From NCBI GenBank assembly GCA_902611405.1, contig CACLZL010000001.1, positions 62,001 through 126,000 of the forward strand: a stretch of 64,000 bases of DNA, read 5' to 3'. The DNA comes from an uncultured Pelagibacteraceae bacterium. GTDB taxonomy: Bacteria; Pseudomonadota; Alphaproteobacteria; Pelagibacterales; Pelagibacteraceae. Every line of letters starts with the position of its first letter. Position 1 is the stretch's first letter. Of the stretch, positions 39,553 to 48,128 are shown in pieces. The notes beneath the pieces were generated by a model. It saw only the letters and a list, made by a program, of their open reading frames with translations, was not told the DNA's origin and made no database searches. Made by a program: the position numbers and the translations under genes.

Positions 39553-40362
39553 ATGAATATTAGTCAAAAGAAACTAGAAAAATCTAAGGGCAGATTAGAA
39601 ATAAAAATAAAAGATCAAAACTTACAAAAACTTTATCAACAAGGATCTTCTAAAGCTTTGATGCCAGATTTTCATGAAAGTTTAAAACAATTAATGCTTA
39701 TTAATACTGCTGGTGGAATTACTAGTGGAGACGAATATGATTACGATATAGAGATTGATAAATCGAAACTTTGTATTTCAACTCAAGCAGCAGAAAAAAT
39801 TTATAGTGGTTTTGGTAATCCTGCTAATTTAGAAATTAATTTAAATTTGTTAAACAATTCAAATTTATTTTGGCTACCTAAAGAGTTAATTTTATTTAAT
39901 AATTGTAACTTAAAAAGAAAAATTAATTTTAATTTATCAAAAGATTCAAATCTACTTCTTTGTGAAAATATTATTTTTGGACGAACTTCTATGAAGGAGG
40001 AGTTTGAAAAGGGATATTTTTCAGATTTTTGGAATATTAATATTGATAAAAAATTAATTCATACTGAAGCAATAAATACAGGTTTGTTTGAGAAAAAATA
40101 TTTGAATAGTTTTTCGACATTAAATAAAAATTCTGCAGTTGCGACAATTATTATTGTAGGAAATAAGTTTTTGAATAATGTTAATAATCTATCTGAAACT
40201 TTAACTAACAATGAAAATACAACTTCAAATTATTCTCAATGGGATAATAAATTGATCCTAAGACTTTTATCTAAAGATAGTTACAATCTTAAATTTGCAA
40301 TTGATAAAATTTTGTCTTATTTTTTTGATGGTTCAAAAATACCAAAAATATGGAACATATAA
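39553..40362 (+). CDS. ureD: Urease accessory protein UreD (UreH)
   Basis: Scaffold of the UreD-UreF-UreG complex that delivers nickel to urease. In the 269-residue protein the N-terminal GRLEIKIKD, MLINTAGGITSGDEYDYDIEID (the conserved TAGG..GD motif), STQAAEKIYSG and LLLCENIIFGRTSM segments match the family. The length is near typical. It heads a gapless operon: ureA starts at the next base. The promoter must lie between this start and the divergent small gene. Confidence 0.93.
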   Translation: MNISQKKLEKSKGRLEIKIKDQNLQKLYQQGSSKALMPDFHESLKQLMLINTAGGITSGDEYDYDIEIDKSKLCISTQAAEKIYSGFGNPANLEINLNLLNNSNLFWLPKELILFNNCNLKRKINFNLSKDSNLLLCENIIFGRTSMKEEFEKGYFSDFWNINIDKKLIHTEAINTGLFEKKYLNSFSTLNKNSAVATIIIVGNKFLNNVNNLSETLTNNENTTSNYSQWDNKLILRLLSKDSYNLKFAIDKILSYFFDGSKIPKIWNI

Positions 40363-40665
40363 ATGAAACTAACTCCTAGAGAAAAAGATAAACTTTTAAT
40401 AAGCCTTGCAGCGATTGTCGCTAAAAATAGATTATCAAAAGGTATTAAATTGAATTATCCAGAGGCTATCGCTTTAATAACAGATTTTGTTGTCGAGGGA
40501 GCTAGAGAGGGCAAAAGTGTTGCAGAACTGATGGAGGCAGGCGCTCATGTTATTAAAAAAAAGGATTGTATGGAAGGCATTCCAGATATGGTGAAGGAAG
40601 TTCAAGTAGAAGCTACTTTTCCTGATGGAACTAAATTAGTAACAGTGCACAAACCAATTAGATGA
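40363..40665 (+). CDS. ureA: Urease gamma subunit
   Basis: Structural subunit of the cytoplasmic nickel urease, 100 residues as usual. It begins [13 protein letters not shown], and contains [23 protein letters not shown] and the C-terminal [17 protein letters not shown], all near-invariant in UreA. The gene abuts ureD, and ureB follows after seven bases. Confidence 0.98.
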   Translation: MKLTPREKDKLLISLAAIVAKNRLSKGIKLNYPEAIALITDFVVEGAREGKSVAELMEAGAHVIKKKDCMEGIPDMVKEVQVEATFPDGTKLVTVHKPIR

Positions 40666-40672
40666 CAATATT

Positions 40673-40978
40673 ATGAAGCCAGGTGAAGTAATTACAAAAA
40701 ACGAGGATATAGAATTAAATAAAGACTTCAAAGTTACAAAGATAAAAATTTCTAATTCTGGAGATAGACCTGTGCAAGTAGGAAGCCACTATCATTTTTT
40801 TGAAACAAATGAGTATTTAGTTTTTGATAGGCAATTATCATATGGAAAGAGATTAAATATTCCTTCAGGAACTGCTGTAAGATTTGAGCCAGGTCAATCT
40901 AAAGATGTTGAGCTTATAGAAATAAATGGATCAAAAAAAATATATGGGTTCAATAAGAAAGTTATGGGTAATTTATAA
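40673..40978 (+). CDS. ureB: Urease beta subunit
   Basis: Structural subunit of urease, 101 residues. MKPGEVI at the start, then [39 protein letters not shown] and YGFNKKVMG match UreB. The stop overlaps the ureC ATG by one base (TAATG). Separate gamma and beta genes are the usual proteobacterial arrangement, unlike the fused form of Helicobacter. Confidence 0.98.
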   Translation: MKPGEVITKNEDIELNKDFKVTKIKISNSGDRPVQVGSHYHFFETNEYLVFDRQLSYGKRLNIPSGTAVRFEPGQSKDVELIEINGSKKIYGFNKKVMGNL

Positions 40979-42684
40979 TGGCTAAAATTTCTAAAGCAGC
41001 TTATGCAGATATGTATGGGCCTACTACAGGAGATAAAGTAAGGCTCGCAGATACTGAATTATTTATTGAAGTTGAAAACGACTTAACTATCTATGGTGAA
41101 GAAGTAAAGTTTGGTGGTGGAAAAGTAATCAGAGATGGAATGGGCCAATCTCAAATCAGCAGGAAAAAAGGAGCTGTAGATACAGTCATTACCAATGCTT
41201 TAATAGTTGATGTAAATGGAATTTATAAAGCTGATGTTGGCTTAAAGGATGGAAAAATATTTGAAATTGGTAAAGCAGGTAACCCAGACACTCAATCTAA
41301 AGTAAATATTATTATTGGTCCAGGAACAGAGATAATTGCTGGAGAAGGAAAAATTTTAACAGCTGGAGGTTTTGATAGCCATATTCATTATATATGTCCT
41401 CAACAAATTGATGATGCTTTGCACTCGGGTATTACAACTATGTTAGGAGGAGGTACTGGGCCTGCTCATGGAACACTTGCAACAACGTGTACACCTGGTC
41501 CTTGGCACATACAAAGAATGATTCAATCTGCTGATGGTTTTTCTATGAATTTAGCTTTTGCTGGGAAAGGAAATTCTTCTTTACCAGAAGGTCTCCAAGA
41601 ACAAATTCTAGCAGGAGCTTCAGCTTTAAAATTACATGAGGATTGGGGAACCACTCCTGGAGCAATTGATAATTGTTTAAATATTGCTGATAAAAATGAT
41701 GTGCAAGTAATGATTCACACAGATACTTTAAATGAAAGTGGGTTTGTGGAAAATACTATTAAAGCAATTAACAAAAGAACTATTCATGCTTTTCATACAG
41801 AAGGTGCTGGTGGTGGACACGCACCAGATATAATTAAAGTTTGTGGAGAAGAGTATGTTATTCCTTCTTCAACAAATCCCACAAGGCCATACACAGTTAA
41901 TACAATAGAAGAACATTTAGATATGCTGATGGTTTGTCATCATCTCGATAAATCTATTCCAGAGGATGTAGCATTTGCCGAAAGTAGAATAAGAAGAGAA
42001 ACAATCGCAGCAGAAGATATTCTTCATGATATGGGTGCATTTTCAATTATTGCATCAGATAGTCAGGCAATGGGAAGAGTCGGAGAAGTTATAATTAGAA
42101 CTTGGCAAACTGCTCATAAAATGAAAGTTCAAAGAGGAAGTTTACCAGAGGAAAAAGGGGATAATGATAATTTTAGAGTTAAAAGATATTTAGCAAAATA
42201 CACAATTAATCCAGCAATCGCTCATGGAATTTCAAAACATATTGGTAGTATTGAAAAAAATAAACGTGCAGATTTAGTTTTATGGGATCCAGCATTCTTT
42301 GGTGCAAAGCCAGAAATGATACTAATAGGGGGAAGTATAGCTTGTGCTCAAATGGGAGACCCAAATGCATCAATTCCAACTCCACAGCCGGTATACACTA
42401 GACCAATGTTTTCATCATTTGGAACTTCTTTAGAAAAATCTTCAGTAATTTTCACAAGCAAACTAGCTCTTGAAAAGGATTCATTAAAAGATGCAAGTAT
42501 TAGAAAAGACTTATTACCTGTAGAAAATACTAGAGCCATTTCTAAAAAAGATATGATTTTAAATAATAAGTGTCCAAAGATTGAAGTTAATCCCGAGACA
42601 TACGAGGTAAAAGCTGATGGAGAAATAATTACTTGTGAACCAGCTAAAGAACTTCCTTTGGCACAAAGATATTTTATGTTTTAG
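40978..42684 (+). CDS. ureC: Urease alpha (catalytic) subunit
   Basis: Hydrolyses urea to ammonia and carbamate with a di-nickel centre. The 568-residue protein retains all active-site residues by motif: His135 and His137 (FDSHIHYI), Lys218 for carbamylation ([10 protein letters not shown]), His247 ([11 protein letters not shown]), His273 (HTEGAGGGH), flap Cys320/His321/His322 (MVCHHLD) and Asp361 (ASDSQAMGR). It starts inside the ureB stop. In a SAR11-type cell this gives access to urea nitrogen and, with its accessory genes, looks fully functional. No urea or nickel transporter is in the window. Confidence 0.98.
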   Translation: MAKISKAAYADMYGPTTGDKVRLADTELFIEVENDLTIYGEEVKFGGGKVIRDGMGQSQISRKKGAVDTVITNALIVDVNGIYKADVGLKDGKIFEIGKAGNPDTQSKVNIIIGPGTEIIAGEGKILTAGGFDSHIHYICPQQIDDALHSGITTMLGGGTGPAHGTLATTCTPGPWHIQRMIQSADGFSMNLAFAGKGNSSLPEGLQEQILAGASALKLHEDWGTTPGAIDNCLNIADKNDVQVMIHTDTLNESGFVENTIKAINKRTIHAFHTEGAGGGHAPDIIKVCGEEYVIPSSTNPTRPYTVNTIEEHLDMLMVCHHLDKSIPEDVAFAESRIRRETIAAEDILHDMGAFSIIASDSQAMGRVGEVIIRTWQTAHKMKVQRGSLPEEKGDNDNFRVKRYLAKYTINPAIAHGISKHIGSIEKNKRADLVLWDPAFFGAKPEMILIGGSIACAQMGDPNASIPTPQPVYTRPMFSSFGTSLEKSSVIFTSKLALEKDSLKDASIRKDLLPVENTRAISKKDMILNNKCPKIEVNPETYEVKADGEIITCEPAKELPLAQRYFMF

Positions 42685-42687
42685 CTA

Positions 42688-43131
42688 ATGGATAATTGTT
42701 TTTTAATAGTTAATAAAATTGCCAAAAATAAAGCAAAAGATCACATTTCTTTATCTTATGATGAGCGATTTTTGAGAAGAAAAAAACTTGTTTCAGATAA
42801 TGGTTTTGAGTTTTTAGTAAATTTACCAGAGACAAAATCACTTTCAGAAAATCAAGCATTTAGACTTCAAAGTGGAAATTTGATTTTAATCAAAAACAAA
42901 AAAGAAAATTTACTTGAAATAAAAGGAAAAAATTTAATGCAACTTATATGGCATATAGGAAATAGGCATATGCCATGTCAAATTGAAAAAGATAGAATTT
43001 TTATACAGTATGATGAAGTAATAAAAAAAATGATATTAAAACTAGGTGGAAAGGTTAAGAAAGTTTTAAGACCTTTTAAACCAGAGGGAGGAGCATATGG
43101 AATTGGTAGAACCCATAGCCATAAACACTAA
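42688..43131 (+). CDS. ureE: Urease accessory protein UreE
   Basis: Nickel metallochaperone of the urease maturation complex. The 147-residue protein has SLSYDERFLRRKKLVSDNGFEFLVNLP in the N-terminal domain, the WHIGNRHMPCQIE motif holding the interface nickel His, and a C-terminal [13 protein letters not shown] with a short His tail. The N-terminal domain is typical. The 3' end contains the ribosome site and first 35 bases of ureF. Confidence 0.93.
   Translation: MDNCFLIVNKIAKNKAKDHISLSYDERFLRRKKLVSDNGFEFLVNLPETKSLSENQAFRLQSGNLILIKNKKENLLEIKGKNLMQLIWHIGNRHMPCQIEKDRIFIQYDEVIKKMILKLGGKVKKVLRPFKPEGGAYGIGRTHSHKH
43086..43093 (+). promoter_or_regulatory. Ribosome binding site fixing the ureF start
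   Basis: GGGAGGAG inside the end of ureE, a strong anti-Shine-Dalgarno match with five bases between GGAGG and the ATG at 43097. It supports the 35-base ureE/ureF overlap rather than a later start. Confidence 0.85.
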
Positions 43132-43777
43132 ATTAAAAAATAAAAAAGATTTAAAAGAATCGTTACAAATTCTTCAAACTTGGTTTTCACCATCATTTCC
43201 TATTGGAAGTTTTTCATATTCTCATGGTTTAGAAGCGATGATTAATGATAATTTAATTAAGTCAAAAGAAGATATTTTGGATTATTTAAAATGTATCTTA
43301 AAATATGGAACTGGCAAAAATGATATAATTTTAATGAAATATACTTATCAGGGAGAAGAGTTAAATGAACTCGCTCTATCACTTTGTCCAAGTAAGGAAA
43401 GGAAAATAGAGTCTATAGAAATGGGTAATGCATTTAGAAAAGTTTTAGCTGATAGTTGGGATTTTAATATTCAAGAAAATACTGCTTATCCAATTGCAGT
43501 TGCTAAAGCAGCTAAACATTTTGATATACCCTTAAATTTAACGATTGTATCTTATTTGCAATCTTTTGTTTCAAATCTAATAAATGTTTGTATTAAACAT
43601 ATACCGATTGGGCAAAAAATAGGACAGGACTGTGTTATAAAAACTTATGACTTAATAAGAGAAATAGAAAAAGAAAATGAAAATTTAAATTTAGAAGACT
43701 TAGGTGGAATTTGTTTTAATAGTGATATCTACAGTATTAAGCATGAAAATCTGAAAACACGAATTTATAAAACATGA
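43097..43777 (+). CDS. ureF: Urease accessory protein UreF
   Basis: Helical GTPase-regulating component of the UreDFG complex. In the 226-residue protein [24 protein letters not shown] (about 27-50) is the UreF signature, followed by [15 protein letters not shown], the [16 protein letters not shown] helix and a C-terminal [18 protein letters not shown] resembling the UreD-binding tail. The start overlaps ureE by 35 bases; it is set by a strong ribosome site. The stop overlaps ureG by four bases (ATGA). Confidence 0.94.
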   Translation: MELVEPIAINTKLKNKKDLKESLQILQTWFSPSFPIGSFSYSHGLEAMINDNLIKSKEDILDYLKCILKYGTGKNDIILMKYTYQGEELNELALSLCPSKERKIESIEMGNAFRKVLADSWDFNIQENTAYPIAVAKAAKHFDIPLNLTIVSYLQSFVSNLINVCIKHIPIGQKIGQDCVIKTYDLIREIEKENENLNLEDLGGICFNSDIYSIKHENLKTRIYKT

Positions 43778-44385
43778 AAAATATAAATGGACCATTAAAA
43801 GTTGGAATAGGTGGACCCGTTGGTGCAGGTAAGACAAGTTTAACAGCTGAATTGTGTAAATTTTTATCAAAGAAAATTTCTATGGCTGTAATATCAAATG
43901 ATATTTATACAAAAGAAGATGCAGAATTTTTGATGAAAGTTCAAGCCTTACCTTTAGAGAGAATTAAAGGAGTTGAAACAGGAGGATGTCCACATACAGC
44001 AATTCGTGAAGATGCTTCAATTAATATGCTTGCTGTAGAAAATATGAAAAAAAAATTCCCTGATCTTGATTTGATTTTAATCGAATCTGGTGGAGATAAT
44101 TTAGCGGCAACTTTTAGTCCAGAACTAGTCGATCTATCTATTTATGTTATTGACGTCGGTATGGGGGGAGATATCCCTAGAAAAGGCGGTCCTGCCATTC
44201 AAAAATCAGACTTATTAATTATTAATAAGACAGATTTAGCTCCTCATGTAGAAGTTAATCTTGAAACTATGAAAGAAGACGTAAAAAAGGCCCGAAATGG
44301 TTTACCCTATGTTTTTTGCCAGATGAAAAAGCAAATTGGTGTTGAAGATGTTGCTAAATTTTTATTTTCATCAGGTGGACTATAG
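43774..44385 (+). CDS. ureG: Urease accessory GTPase UreG
   Basis: SIMIBI-class GTPase that carries nickel to apo-urease. The 203-residue protein has the P-loop [13 protein letters not shown] (about 11-23), [13 protein letters not shown], the nickel-binding Cys-Pro-His at 72-74 in [30 protein letters not shown], and the specificity motif INKTDLAP. It is coupled to ureF and closes the ureDABCEFG operon. The convergent umuC ends ten bases later, with no obvious terminator. Confidence 0.97.
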   Translation: MKNINGPLKVGIGGPVGAGKTSLTAELCKFLSKKISMAVISNDIYTKEDAEFLMKVQALPLERIKGVETGGCPHTAIREDASINMLAVENMKKKFPDLDLILIESGGDNLAATFSPELVDLSIYVIDVGMGGDIPRKGGPAIQKSDLLIINKTDLAPHVEVNLETMKEDVKKARNGLPYVFCQMKKQIGVEDVAKFLFSSGGL

Positions 44386-44395
44386 AGTTTTTTTA

Positions 44396-45673
44396 TTAAG
44401 CTCTAATCGTTGGTAAGCAATAGAAATCAGCCGTATCAATTTTAGAAGAATACTGTCTTCGCATATTCCACTTTTTATGAACTCCAGCGCTTGCAACACT
44501 TAAAGTAGATCTTCCATATCGATGATTAGTATTATCAATTGATCTCATTAAGCTATTTATTTTTTCATCTTTTTCAGATGTAAATAAATTTGTTTTATCA
44601 CTAGCATTCGATAATCCTGTTAGCATCACACCTGCTTTTTGATAACGATATCCATTTTTAAAAATATTCTCTAATATTGAAACTGCAGTTTTAACTGTTT
44701 CAATACTATTGTTTGTTGCAATTGGAAAATCAACTGTCTTTGCATTTGAGTAATAACCAAAGTTTCTTTGGAAAGGGCTAGTTCTTACAAATACTGTAAT
44801 TGCTTTTGCAACTAAAGACTCTGATCTAATCTTTTCAGATGCATTTAAACAATAATTAGCAACAGCCTCTTTTAATTCTTGGAATGTTTCAATTCTTTTT
44901 CCAAATGATCTTGAAACCACACAGCTCTTTCTTTTAGTAGTATTTGTCTCCAAACCTATACAAGAAACTCCTCTAAGCTCCATAGCAGTTCTTGAACTTA
45001 GAACATTTGAACTTTTCTTGATCCAGGTGTTAGATTTATTTTTTAATTGTTTAGCATTATAAATTCCATGCTTTTGATAAAACTTAGTTAATTGTCTTCC
45101 AACACCCCAGACATCATTAATTTCAACTTTTTCTAAAATAGGATCTAAGTTTTCAATACCGATTAAACTTGTCACACCAGATTGTTTTTTTTTTGCAATA
45201 TGATTTGCAACTTTACTCAAAGTTTTTGTATTTGCTATTCCAATACTTGTTGGAATGCCTGTCCATTGTAAAACTGTTTCTCTAATTTCTTTTCCAACTT
45301 TTTCTACTTCATTATCAGGAAAGTTTGATAAATCTAAGAATGCTTCATCGATTGAATAAACTTCTATTTCTGAATTAAATCTTTTAAGAGTTCGCATCAC
45401 TCTTCTAGATAAATCTCCATATAAAGAATAATTAGATGAGAAAACTTCAACTTTATTTTTAAGAATAATATCTTTTGCTTTAAAATAAGGTTCACCCATT
45501 TTAATTCCTAAAGCTTTTGCTTCATTTGATCTTGAAATAATACAGCCATCGTTATTAGATAAAACGACAACAGGCTTTCTTCTTATTTTTGGATTAAATA
45601 ATCGCTCACAGGAAACATAAAAAGAATTACAATCAATTAAGGCTATTTTTTTAGTAAGTTGAATGGATGACAT
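44396..45673 (-). CDS. umuC: Translesion DNA polymerase V subunit UmuC
   Basis: Y-family error-prone polymerase. In the 425-residue protein the palm begins [17 protein letters not shown], with [25 protein letters not shown] and the catalytic [10 protein letters not shown]; the thumb has GIGIA-type sequence ([21 protein letters not shown]), and the little-finger domain carries SRSFGKRIE. The C-terminal [21 protein letters not shown] resembles the UmuC tail. I prefer ATG 45673 over a TTG at 45682; a G-run lies about 10 bases upstream. It overlaps umuD by 23 bases and shares its SOS promoter. Confidence 0.94.
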   Translation of the reverse strand: MSSIQLTKKIALIDCNSFYVSCERLFNPKIRRKPVVVLSNNDGCIISRSNEAKALGIKMGEPYFKAKDIILKNKVEVFSSNYSLYGDLSRRVMRTLKRFNSEIEVYSIDEAFLDLSNFPDNEVEKVGKEIRETVLQWTGIPTSIGIANTKTLSKVANHIAKKKQSGVTSLIGIENLDPILEKVEINDVWGVGRQLTKFYQKHGIYNAKQLKNKSNTWIKKSSNVLSSRTAMELRGVSCIGLETNTTKRKSCVVSRSFGKRIETFQELKEAVANYCLNASEKIRSESLVAKAITVFVRTSPFQRNFGYYSNAKTVDFPIATNNSIETVKTAVSILENIFKNGYRYQKAGVMLTGLSNASDKTNLFTSEKDEKINSLMRSIDNTNHRYGRSTLSVASAGVHKKWNMRRQYSSKIDTADFYCLPTIRA

Positions 45674-46046
45674 AAGTAACAACCCCCCAAATAAAAATAT
45701 CTTGTTCTTCGTTAATTAAAATTCTGTCAGAAAATTCCTTAGATCCAGAAGTTAAAAATTTTTTATCTCGTTCTTGAACTAAAGTTTTAACCACAAGTTC
45801 ATCGTGAACATTTGCAATCACCGTTGAAAAGTTTTTTGGTTTTAAACTTTTATCAACCACCAGTAAGTCACCATCATTAATTCCAACATCGACCATGGAT
45901 TTACCTTGAACTCTGATGATGAAAGTTGCCGGAACATTTCTGATTAAATGCATGTTCAGATCAATATCTTCTTCTATATAATCAGTTGCAGGGGAAGGAA
46001 AACCAGCGCCTGCTTTATGTAGATAATAAGGGATTGTTAGTTTCAT
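45651..46046 (-). CDS. umuD: UmuD, SOS-cleaved subunit of polymerase V
   Basis: LexA-like S24 peptidase that self-cleaves with RecA and then joins UmuC. In the 131-residue protein (ATG 46046) the cleavage site is Ala14-Gly15 in [10 protein letters not shown], the nucleophile is Ser50 in [10 protein letters not shown], and the general base is Lys87 in LVVKTL. An in-frame ATG at 46076 would add ten residues, but those bases hold the -10 box and the LexA box, so the shorter start is strongly favoured. No DNA-binding domain is present, which separates it from LexA. Confidence 0.94.
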   Translation of the reverse strand: MKLTIPYYLHKAGAGFPSPATDYIEEDIDLNMHLIRNVPATFIIRVQGKSMVDVGINDGDLLVVDKSLKPKNFSTVIANVHDELVVKTLVQERDKKFLTSGSKEFSDRILINEEQDIFIWGVVTYVIHSTY

Positions 46047-46061
46047 GTTCTTGTTTTGTTC
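46047..46061 (-). promoter_or_regulatory. LexA (SOS) box of umuDC
   Basis: On the minus strand GAAC-N7-GAAC (plus strand GTTC-N7-GTTC), the direct-repeat LexA operator of alphaproteobacteria. It begins immediately before the umuD ATG and 3 bases after the -10 hexamer, so it covers the probable transcription start. Confidence 0.85.
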
Positions 46062-46064
46062 TAA

Positions 46065-46093
46065 TTTATAGACCATTTATGCAATACACTCAA
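46065..46093 (-). promoter_or_regulatory. Sigma-70 promoter of umuDC
   Basis: On the minus strand TTGAGT (46093-46088) and TATAAA (46070-46065) are separated by exactly 17 bases, close to the TTGACA-N17-TATAAT consensus. A start about seven bases below the -10 would leave a leader of roughly 12 bases, made almost entirely of the LexA box. Confidence 0.8.
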
Positions 46094-46117
46094 GAGGTTG
46101 TATTTTGAGTCCGTAAT

Positions 46118-46138
46118 TGAATCAAAAGTGAATCAAAA
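46118..46138. repeat. Two tandem TGAATCAAAA repeats, 11-bp period
   Basis: TGAATCAAAA occurs twice at 46118-46127 and 46129-46138, one helical turn apart, in the gap between divergent umuD and the 65-residue gene. It could be a regulator site on one DNA face, or chance. Confidence 0.6.
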
Positions 46139-46221
46139 CGTGAACATCCAAAACAACATTTGGTGGACATGTAGATAACTTTTACAATAAGTAGTCTTAA
46201 AGTGATTTATAAAGGAAAATT

Positions 46222-46419
46222 ATGATTTGTATTAAAGCTGATGTTCCAGAAGAGTTAAACGAAATAGATGATGAATTAAAAGCAGTTTACCATAGCAAAG
46301 ATACCGTTTGTTTTTTCATACTAAAAACAAGAGAATTAAGAAATAAGTTTATAGAAGAAACAAAGGGAATGAACAAAAGTGAGAGAGAAAAAGTTTACGA
46401 AGTATATAATAGTATATAA
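46222..46419 (+). CDS. Small acidic protein of unknown function
   Basis: A 65-residue protein, MICIKADVPEELNEIDDELKAVYH at the start and a helical charged C-terminus (RNKFIEETKGMNKSEREKVYEVY). A good ribosome site AAAGGA lies six bases before the ATG, supporting it as a real gene. No signal peptide or membrane segment is seen. It diverges from umuD and precedes a VOC-family gene by nine bases. No family is recognised. Confidence 0.7.
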   Translation: MICIKADVPEELNEIDDELKAVYHSKDTVCFFILKTRELRNKFIEETKGMNKSEREKVYEVYNSI

Positions 46420-46428
46420 ATAAAAATT

Positions 46429-46812
46429 ATGAATATTTTAGATTTTGTAATGGTTGGTTCTAATGATTATAAAAAATCTAGTGAGTTCTATGATGCTATT
46501 TTAGAGCCTTTAAAATTAAAAAAAATTGTAACAACAGAAAAATATATTGGTTATGCTCATTCAAGTGAGCCTGATAAGGCTCAATTCTACGTAACTGATC
46601 CTGTAAACGGTGAGCCAGCAACCTTCGGCAATGGAACACAAATAACACTATTAGCAGAAACTAAAGAGGCAGTAGAAAAATTTTATGAAATTGCAATTTC
46701 TAAAGGGGCTGTTGATGAAGGTGCACCAGGAGTGAGAAGTGATGGTAATTATTATGCTTATATACGAGATATGGATGGAAATAAGATTGCAGCAAAAAAA
46801 AATTTAAAATAA
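46429..46812 (+). CDS. VOC (glyoxalase/bleomycin-resistance fold) protein
   Basis: A 127-residue protein with the paired beta-alpha-beta-beta-beta modules of the VOC superfamily. It starts LDFVMVGSNDYKKSSEFYDAILEPLKLKK, has a middle AQFYVTDPVNGEPATFGNGTQITLLAETKEAVEKFYEIAI, and ends YYAYIRDMDGNKIAA, the last strand normally giving a metal-ligand Glu; here the position after DMDGNKI is Ala, and the first-strand His is Val or Met, so metal binding is doubtful. The substrate is unknown. The GFA-family gene follows 13 bases later. Confidence 0.85.
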   Translation: MNILDFVMVGSNDYKKSSEFYDAILEPLKLKKIVTTEKYIGYAHSSEPDKAQFYVTDPVNGEPATFGNGTQITLLAETKEAVEKFYEIAISKGAVDEGAPGVRSDGNYYAYIRDMDGNKIAAKKNLK

Positions 46813-46825
46813 ATTAGAGGGAATT

Positions 46826-47191
46826 ATGAAATTAAATTGTCATTGTGGAGCTGTTGAAGCAGAGATTAAAGCTACGGTAAACGAATTAGCAAAAATTGTA
46901 AGATGCAATTGTTCTATTTGTAAAAGAAAAAATGCAACAATGGGCATGGTTAAAAATGAAGATTTTAAAGTTACTAAAGGACAAGATAAATTAAAACTTT
47001 ATCAGTATCATACTAAAGTTGCTAACCATTACTTTTGTACTGAATGCGGAATTTATACTCATCATAATCCAAGAAGTGCACCAGCTATGACTGGATTTAA
47101 TATGGGATGCGTAGATGAAGTTAAATTAGAAGATTTAAAAGAAGTCGCTTTCTTTGATGGTCTTAACCATCCAATGGATCAAGAAAAATAA
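46826..47191 (+). CDS. GFA/CENP-V domain zinc protein
   Basis: A 121-residue protein of the glutathione-dependent formaldehyde-activating enzyme (Gfa)/CENP-V fold. Zinc cysteines appear in LNCHCGAVEAEI (C-x-C), VRCNCSICKRKN (C-x-C-x2-C) and YFCTECGIYTHHNP (C-x2-C). Members bind glutathione adducts or other thiols; specific activity is uncertain. It has a GAGGGAATT ribosome site. The glycerate kinase begins eight bases after its stop. Confidence 0.87.
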   Translation: MKLNCHCGAVEAEIKATVNELAKIVRCNCSICKRKNATMGMVKNEDFKVTKGQDKLKLYQYHTKVANHYFCTECGIYTHHNPRSAPAMTGFNMGCVDEVKLEDLKEVAFFDGLNHPMDQEK

Positions 47192-47198
47192 AAGTTCA

Positions 47199-48128
47199 AT
47201 GAAATTATCTGAAGAGTGTTTCAAGAAAGTTAAAAAAGATTGTTTTAAATTTATTAAATTACAAGAAACCTCAACTGAAAAGTTTGGTAATAAAGAAAGA
47301 ATGATTAAGAATTTTTTAATCCCAATATGTTTTTGGATTGTAAAAAAAGCAGATAAAAAAAAACCTTACTTTGTTGGTTTAGCTGGAGGGCAAGGAACAG
47401 GTAAAACAACTATTAGCTCCATAATAAAGATAATATTAGAAAAGTATTTTAAACTGAAAGTATTCAAGATCTCTATTGATGATTTTTATAAAACTAGAAA
47501 AGAAAGAATAGCTTTATCAAAAAAAGTACACCCAATGTTGCTTACTAGAGGTGTTCCAGGAACTCATGATATCAATATGATGTTGAATTTCTTTAAAAAA
47601 TCAAAAAGTAAAAAATTCAAAAAATTAAAATTGCCAAATTTTAATAAGGCAATTGATGACAGATTTCCTAAAAACAAATGGAACACAATTAATAAAAGGC
47701 TAGATGTAATTATTTTCGAAGGATGGTGTGTTGGAGCAAGAGCAGAAACTAATAAGTCATTAAAAAAACCTATTAACTCAATGGAAAAAGCTAATGATCA
47801 TAAACTTATTTGGAGAAAATATGTTAATCAGCAATTAAAAACTAAATATAAAAAGCTATATTCTCAGTTAAATTGTATGATTTACTTAAAAGCAAAAAAC
47901 TTTAGTTTATTGCAAAAGTGGAGATTAAAGCAGGAACATAAGTTATGGTTAAAAACAAAGAAAAAGGGTGGTCATAAAATAATGAGTAAGGGCGATGTGA
48001 TTAATTTTATGCAAACTTATCAAAGAATTACACAAAATATGTTCAAAAATATGCCGAAATATGCATCTATAATTTTAAATTTAAACGGTAACCATCAAAT
48101 TAAAACTGCTGTATATAAAGCGAAATGA
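47199..48128 (+). CDS. D-glycerate 3-kinase-like P-loop kinase
   Basis: A 309-residue P-loop kinase of the plant GLYK/phosphoribulokinase-uridine kinase superfamily. The Walker A is GLAGGQGTGKTT (about 65-76), followed by ISIDDFYKTRKERIAL, TRGVPGTHDI, LPNFNKAIDDRF, VIIFEGWCVGAR and a C-terminal region with WRLKQEHKL and MQTYQRITQNM, the glycerate kinase pattern. I chose ATG 47199; an earlier TTG/ATG pair at 47154 lies inside the previous gene. The activity would convert glycerate to 3-phosphoglycerate, for example from glycolate oxidation. It overlaps tolC by four bases. Confidence 0.85.
   Translation: MKLSEECFKKVKKDCFKFIKLQETSTEKFGNKERMIKNFLIPICFWIVKKADKKKPYFVGLAGGQGTGKTTISSIIKIILEKYFKLKVFKISIDDFYKTRKERIALSKKVHPMLLTRGVPGTHDINMMLNFFKKSKSKKFKKLKLPNFNKAIDDRFPKNKWNTINKRLDVIIFEGWCVGARAETNKSLKKPINSMEKANDHKLIWRKYVNQQLKTKYKKLYSQLNCMIYLKAKNFSLLQKWRLKQEHKLWLKTKKKGGHKIMSKGDVINFMQTYQRITQNMFKNMPKYASIILNLNGNHQIKTAVYKAK

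Noticed and set aside
39466..39567. N-terminal extension of the CGCC-tailed protein to 107 residues
   Set aside because: It would run into the ureD start and translate AT-rich intergenic DNA; the GTG start has a ribosome site and begins at the charged, protein-like region.
44378..44404. Possible bidirectional terminator between ureG and umuC
   Set aside because: Only a TAGAG/CTCTA pairing around a long T/A loop; too weak to call.
46047..46076. UmuD start at 46076
   Set aside because: The ten extra codons contain the -10 hexamer and LexA box, and the family alignment begins at MKLTIPYY.
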